DNA of 64,000 nt. Origin: Polyangiaceae bacterium. Its GTDB lineage: Bacteria; Myxococcota_A; Polyangia; Polyangiales; Polyangiaceae. How positions within the stretch are numbered: the first letter of the stretch is position 1; each line of letters begins with the position of its first letter. Below are positions 61,223 to 64,000 of the stretch, piece by piece. The notes beneath the pieces are model-generated. The model was not told the DNA's origin, did no database searches, and saw only the letters and a list, made by a program, of their open reading frames with translations. The position numbers and the translations under genes are program-made. The stretch spans positions 558,001-622,000 of the forward strand of contig JADJRH010000002.1 in NCBI GenBank assembly GCA_016712345.1, written 5' to 3'.

Positions 61223-62032
61223 TTACCCTTGCCCGACTCCAGAAACGAACGCCTCTATTGAGGGCGCCGTGGCCGCCATCGCGAGCCAGCGTTGGAGGTC
61301 TGTCAGGTCGCGCGATTCGAGAATGCGATCTTGGGTAGGTTTGTTGATTTCAAAGCCGCGAGCGACCAAAACAGTCATGACCGATTGAGCAGCGGATCGG
61401 CCCGCAACCCAATCGTCGTTGTATCGGCGCGCTTCAGACGCCTGAAAAAATGCCGCGACAGGAAGCGCGGTTAGCCCATGAACGTTGAGATCTTCGGGAA
61501 GCGGAACCGGCGCCCCGGATACAGTGTACACAACAGAACCGGCACCGGGGACAATGACCTCCACCTCTTCTCGTTCTACGTGAACGATCCAGGTGCAGAG
61601 CCAGCCATGCTCCAAGTATAATTCTACCTTTTCTCTGAGGTAAGGTTTGGACTGAGTGCCCCGAATTTCAACCGCCAAAACGGGCGTGCCGGAGTAGATG
61701 TCGTTTTTTGGGGTGAGCAAATCGCGCACGACCATAACGTCGGGCGCGCGAATCGATTTGGACGTGGCATCACTCAAGTCACAATACACATCTGCCATGA
61801 CGGTGATGCCGAGCCGCGCGTGCGTGCGAAAAAGCGCGGCCAACAGCGCCATGACAATTCCATGAGTGTCCTTGGCTCGAATTTGTTCGCGGAGTTCACC
61901 GCGATGAAGCTCCCACGGACTGCCGTCATAACAATCGTCCGGCGTGCCAAGCCGATGTCCTGTTGGACCAAAATCACGAAGTTCGTGTGGGCCTGTGTCT
62001 CGTGGTTTGCGGGTTGGCGGAGCGTCCATCAC
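61223..62032 (-). CDS. Uma2 family endonuclease-like protein (DUF820)
   Basis: A 269-residue protein with the PD-(D/E)XK-type core of the Uma2 family: YDGSPWELHRGELRE, KSIRAPDVMVVRDL, TPVLAVEIRGTQSK and YLREKVELYLEHG, the last giving the Lys/Glu catalytic neighbourhood. These proteins are abundant in cyanobacteria and myxobacteria and have no firmly known role. Its 5-prime 40 bases belong to the left copy of a 171-bp direct repeat. Intact. Confidence 0.85.
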   Translation of the reverse strand: MMDAPPTRKPRDTGPHELRDFGPTGHRLGTPDDCYDGSPWELHRGELREQIRAKDTHGIVMALLAALFRTHARLGITVMADVYCDLSDATSKSIRAPDVMVVRDLLTPKNDIYSGTPVLAVEIRGTQSKPYLREKVELYLEHGWLCTWIVHVEREEVEVIVPGAGSVVYTVSGAPVPLPEDLNVHGLTALPVAAFFQASEARRYNDDWVAGRSAAQSVMTVLVARGFEINKPTQDRILESRDLTDLQRWLAMAATAPSIEAFVSGVGQG

Positions 62033-62166
62033 GAAGACACTCTACCACAGAGTCATGACGCAATGTCAGAAAGCAGGTTCGCGTTTCAGGTGTAGCGAGG
62101 TACCGGTCTGCTCAACCCGGCGGGCGATTGGGAAGGTTAACCACTTGTTCGCGGTGGTGGGTTGAG
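61996..62166. repeat. 171-bp direct repeat, left copy
   Basis: Nearly identical to 63277-63448 (one indel, a few substitutions). It contains the first 12 codons of the Uma2 gene (MMDAPPTRKPRD), the spacer before it, and, in degenerate form, the last codons of a ZIP gene (REQVVNLPN). The original order must have been ZIP then Uma2 on the minus strand. Confidence 0.9.
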
Positions 62167-62318
62167 ACAAGAACGGCTGCCATGAGCACAAAAATGGGCC
62201 TTATTGTCGAACAGGAGTGGTGCCGCAGCGATCACAGCGACCGGGCCACTCGCGCCCGGCGTGCAGCCTTTTCCTCGCGCGTTAGGCCGTGCCCCAATTG
62301 TCTTATGAATAGTCAGGG

Positions 62319-62971
62319 TTAACCGGTGCGCTTTTTGGCCCGATGGGTAGAACGGGCAGGTGTTCGTTTGGGGGCGGCCCTGGGCGGAACAACTTGGGTG
62401 AACACATCATCCGTTGTGTTGGCAGTTAGCACCCGCAAACCCCACGAGAGCAACTCGGTATCTGTGCCGTTTTCGACTCGCTCTTTGGTTGCGTCCGAGA
62501 GAGGGCCAAACTTTGCCGCCATCAGCTCAAGCAACATGGTCACTCGGCCTTTTGCGACGCCTTCGGCGCGGCCTTTTGCGACGCCTTCGGCGCGGCCTTT
62601 TGCGACGCCTTCGGCGCGGCCTTTTGCGACGCCTTCGGCGCGGCCTTGCTTGAGCCCCTTTTGGCGCCCTTCTTCGATGAGCTGTTCGTAAACGGTCACA
62701 ACCTGCGCTCCTTGTGTTTCGTCCAACGCGTCCGTCAATGCGTTTTCCAACTTGCTTCGATCAATTCGCTCGTGTGTGGCGAGAATATACCGCAACAACG
62801 CAGCCAATGCACCCGACGCGCCAGATCCGCCGGCAAGATCGCTTGAAGCAACCCTATGGCGTGTTTCTTCTGCCCGAAAATATAGGCGAAAAAGTTGTTA
62901 TGAGGCGCCGACGGATCGGCGGTCTTGCGCCTGCCATCTACCCCACCCTGCGAACTTTTTTTGGTACCCAT
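62319..62971 (-). pseudogene. Rpn-family (YhgA-like) nuclease/transposase remnant with internal deletion
   Basis: The minus-strand start at 62971 reads MGTKKSSQGG, then PHNNFFAYIFGQKKHAIGLL, the N-terminus of the Rpn family (recombination-promoting nucleases). After LPADLARRVHW the frame stops matching, and another frame from 62807 gives the family C-terminus (ALAALLRYILATHER, EGRQKGLKQGRAEGVAKG). The middle 150 residues with the PD-(D/E)XK catalytic core are missing. The join carries a frameshift, so the gene is dead. Confidence 0.75.
62546..62641. repeat. 24-bp tandem repeat, four copies
   Basis: The unit GGCCTTTTGCGACGCCTTCG plus GCGC is repeated four times exactly and encodes (AEGVAKGR)n on the minus strand, within the C-terminal basic stretch of the Rpn remnant. 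Repeats of this type expand by slippage in Rpn genes. Confidence 0.9.
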
Positions 62972-63063
62972 GAGCGACGAAACTTTAACCGGATCGTTTG
63001 CCCAGTGTCAAGATGAAACGGCAGATCTTGTGGGGCCACTCGCGTTCAGGTAAACGTTGCATT

Positions 63064-63313
63064 TCAATCAGGCGAAAGGGTAGGCCCGCGACCCGGCGGT
63101 GCCGCCATGGGTAGAGAGGACCATGTACCGGAGGTATGGCCGCTCGGAGTTGATCTTTGACAGATGATCAACTGCGTCCAAGTACCGATTGGCCAAAATC
63201 TGACTGGTAAGATTGCCAAGGGGCAAACCCACCGAGTGTTCCAAAGGGGAAAACAGATCATCCCCCGGAAAGTGGATGTCTCGTGGTTTACGGGTTGGCG
63301 GAGCGTCCATCAC
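63064..63313 (-). pseudogene. Reverse-transcriptase fragment fused to a copied Uma2 start
   Basis: The frame begins with the first 12 codons of Uma2 (MMDAPPTRKPRD, from the right copy of the 171-bp repeat) and then reads GDDLFSPLEHSVGLPLGNLT, followed by SQILANRYLDAVDHLSK and LRYM. This is RT motif 4 with the LGxxxSQ form typical of diversity-generating-retroelement and related non-group-II RTs, and the RYMxD lead-in to motif 5, where it breaks off. No catalytic YxDD is kept and no template or variable repeats were found nearby. Confidence 0.65.
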
Positions 63314-63448
63314 GAAGACACTCTATCACAGAGTCATGACGCAATGTCAGAAAGCAGGTTCGGCGTTTCAGGTGTAGCGAGGTACCGGTCTACTCAACCC
63401 GGCGGGGGATTGGGAAGGTTCACCACTTGTTCGCGGTGGTGGGTTGAG
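63277..63448. repeat. 171-bp direct repeat, right copy
   Basis: The counterpart of 61996-62166. Here the ZIP end is functional, being the real C-terminus of the gene at 63394-64000, and the Uma2 start is fused to the RT fragment. The two copies bracket about 1.1 kb of Rpn and RT debris. Confidence 0.9.
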
Positions 63449-64000
63449 TCATGATCATGGTCGTGGTCATGATCATGGTGGTGATCGTGATCGTTATGTT
63501 GGTCGGCGGTGCGCAAAATGCCGAGTTTGGACTGCCAGGTTCGAGGCGCAAACCGGAGAAGTCCGCCGCCGACAATGAAGACCAGAAAGATAGCGCCAAA
63601 GGTAAGTGGCAGATTGGAATCGTGGTCGACTTTGGGGTGTACACTTTCAAGACTGCGGGCCGGCACCAAAAAGTGGATGGCAAGCCCGGTGAGGAGAGCA
63701 CCTGCAAATGCTAACATTCCAGGTCGAGTGGAGGGTGTACGCTCATGGGTATGGGTCGCGAGGCGGAGAATGGCGCCCAGTCCAACAGCCACAATACCGT
63801 GGAATACCTCGTGAGGCGCAATGGCGAATACCTTGTTTCCCAACGCGGCACCGGCAGCGGTGGCAACGGAAAGAATGGTCAACCAGAGGAGGGTTGTGCG
63901 CCACCCATTTTCTGGAACCAGCGCGCGCGCCACAAACAGTCCCTCTGGAATGCGATGAATGAGCATCGCCGCCGCGATGAGAAGGGCGTTTTGAGATGTC
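63394..64000 (-). CDS. ZIP-family metal transporter, partial
   Basis: Open frame from the window edge (upstream part lies beyond 64000) to the stop at 63394; about 200 residues visible. MLIHRIPEGLFVARALV carries the HxxPEG metal-site motif of a ZIP transport helix, and a later span reads APHEVFHGIVAVGLGAIL. A His/Asp-rich loop (DHHHDHDHDHDHDS) near the C-terminus is a metal-sensing or binding tract typical of ZIPs or cation-efflux proteins. Import of Zn2+ or Fe2+ is inferred. The C-terminal codons are duplicated at the left repeat. Confidence 0.7.
   Translation of the reverse strand, partial: TSQNALLIAAAMLIHRIPEGLFVARALVPENGWRTTLLWLTILSVATAAGAALGNKVFAIAPHEVFHGIVAVGLGAILRLATHTHERTPSTRPGMLAFAGALLTGLAIHFLVPARSLESVHPKVDHDSNLPLTFGAIFLVFIVGGGLLRFAPRTWQSKLGILRTADQHNDHDHHHDHDHDHDHDSTHHREQVVNLPNPPPG

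Noticed and set aside
63064..63313. Functional diversity-generating retroelement
   Set aside because: Only RT motif 4 and the approach to motif 5 remain; no catalytic YxDD, template repeat or variable repeat seen.
1..64000. GGGTAG/CTACCC as a second iterated motif
   Set aside because: About 44 counted by eye against about 41 expected on both strands from base composition, so not enriched.
1..64000. tRNA or rRNA genes
   Set aside because: No cloverleaf with TTCRANYC and no rRNA segments were recognised in the intergenic gaps.

Overview
The window looks like a Myxococcota (Polyangia-type deltaproteobacterial) chromosome. Supporting signs are moderately high GC, many Ser/Thr-rich lipoproteins, two MYXO-CTERM-like cysteine-rich surface proteins with Gly/Thr-rich linkers, a Ser/Thr kinase with a membrane tail, a large RHS/SpvB protein and many unusual domain fusions. 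The taxonomic call is inference. No rRNA, tRNA or CRISPR array was seen.

Layout. 0-8 kb: a cyclic-nucleotide-binding protein, an IS110 transposase scrap, then a SUKH immunity gene and a large RHS/SpvB-type polymorphic toxin gene broken by a frameshift and by a 144-bp palindromic insertion carrying a TGA. 8-17 kb: a membrane glycosyltransferase-like protein, a BtpA-family protein, an RND/MMPL exporter, a ChaC-like cyclotransferase with long perfect palindromes in its coding sequence, pcm and guaB. 17-25 kb: a conserved cluster on the minus strand (RDD, SpoIIM-like, membrane protein, DUF4129/DUF4350-like, MoxR ATPase, DUF58) preceded by signal peptidase I. 25-28 kb: 100-bp tandem repeats, a thioredoxin-like lipoprotein, a receiver-like protein, rlmE and an isolated rplC. 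28-37 kb: a large esterase lipoprotein and a sulfur/redox neighbourhood: BolA, a glutaredoxin-IscA-rhodanese fusion flanked by two paralogous cysteine-rich secreted proteins, an orphan NtrY-like histidine kinase, and a rhodanese lipoprotein with an in-frame TGA that is best read as selenocysteine. 37-46 kb: a YceI lipoprotein, a four-heme cytochrome c, an MpaB/DUF2236 oxygenase, a PafA-like phosphatase and a solute-binding/VWA lipoprotein-like protein. 46-55 kb: a Ser/Thr kinase with an ExbD-like tail, a lytic transglycosylase fused to an inactive M16 peptidase domain, a coiled-coil membrane protein, a metalloprotease with PDZ domain, and TerC. 55-61 kb: an outer-membrane uptake locus whose TonB-dependent receptor carries its own TonB C-terminal domain, followed by two lipoproteins. 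61-64 kb: a rearranged zone (Uma2-like gene, Rpn-family remnant, reverse-transcriptase fragment, 171-bp direct repeats) ending in a ZIP metal transporter cut by the window edge.

Two genome-level patterns stand out. The palindromic octamer GTGTACAC occurs about 30 times by eye where about 1 is expected, sometimes at the centre of 24-26 bp perfect palindromes. Long hairpins also lie inside several reading frames. The strongest single biological finding is the candidate selenoprotein rhodanese at 36068-36511 with a bacterial SECIS-like hairpin just after the TGA.
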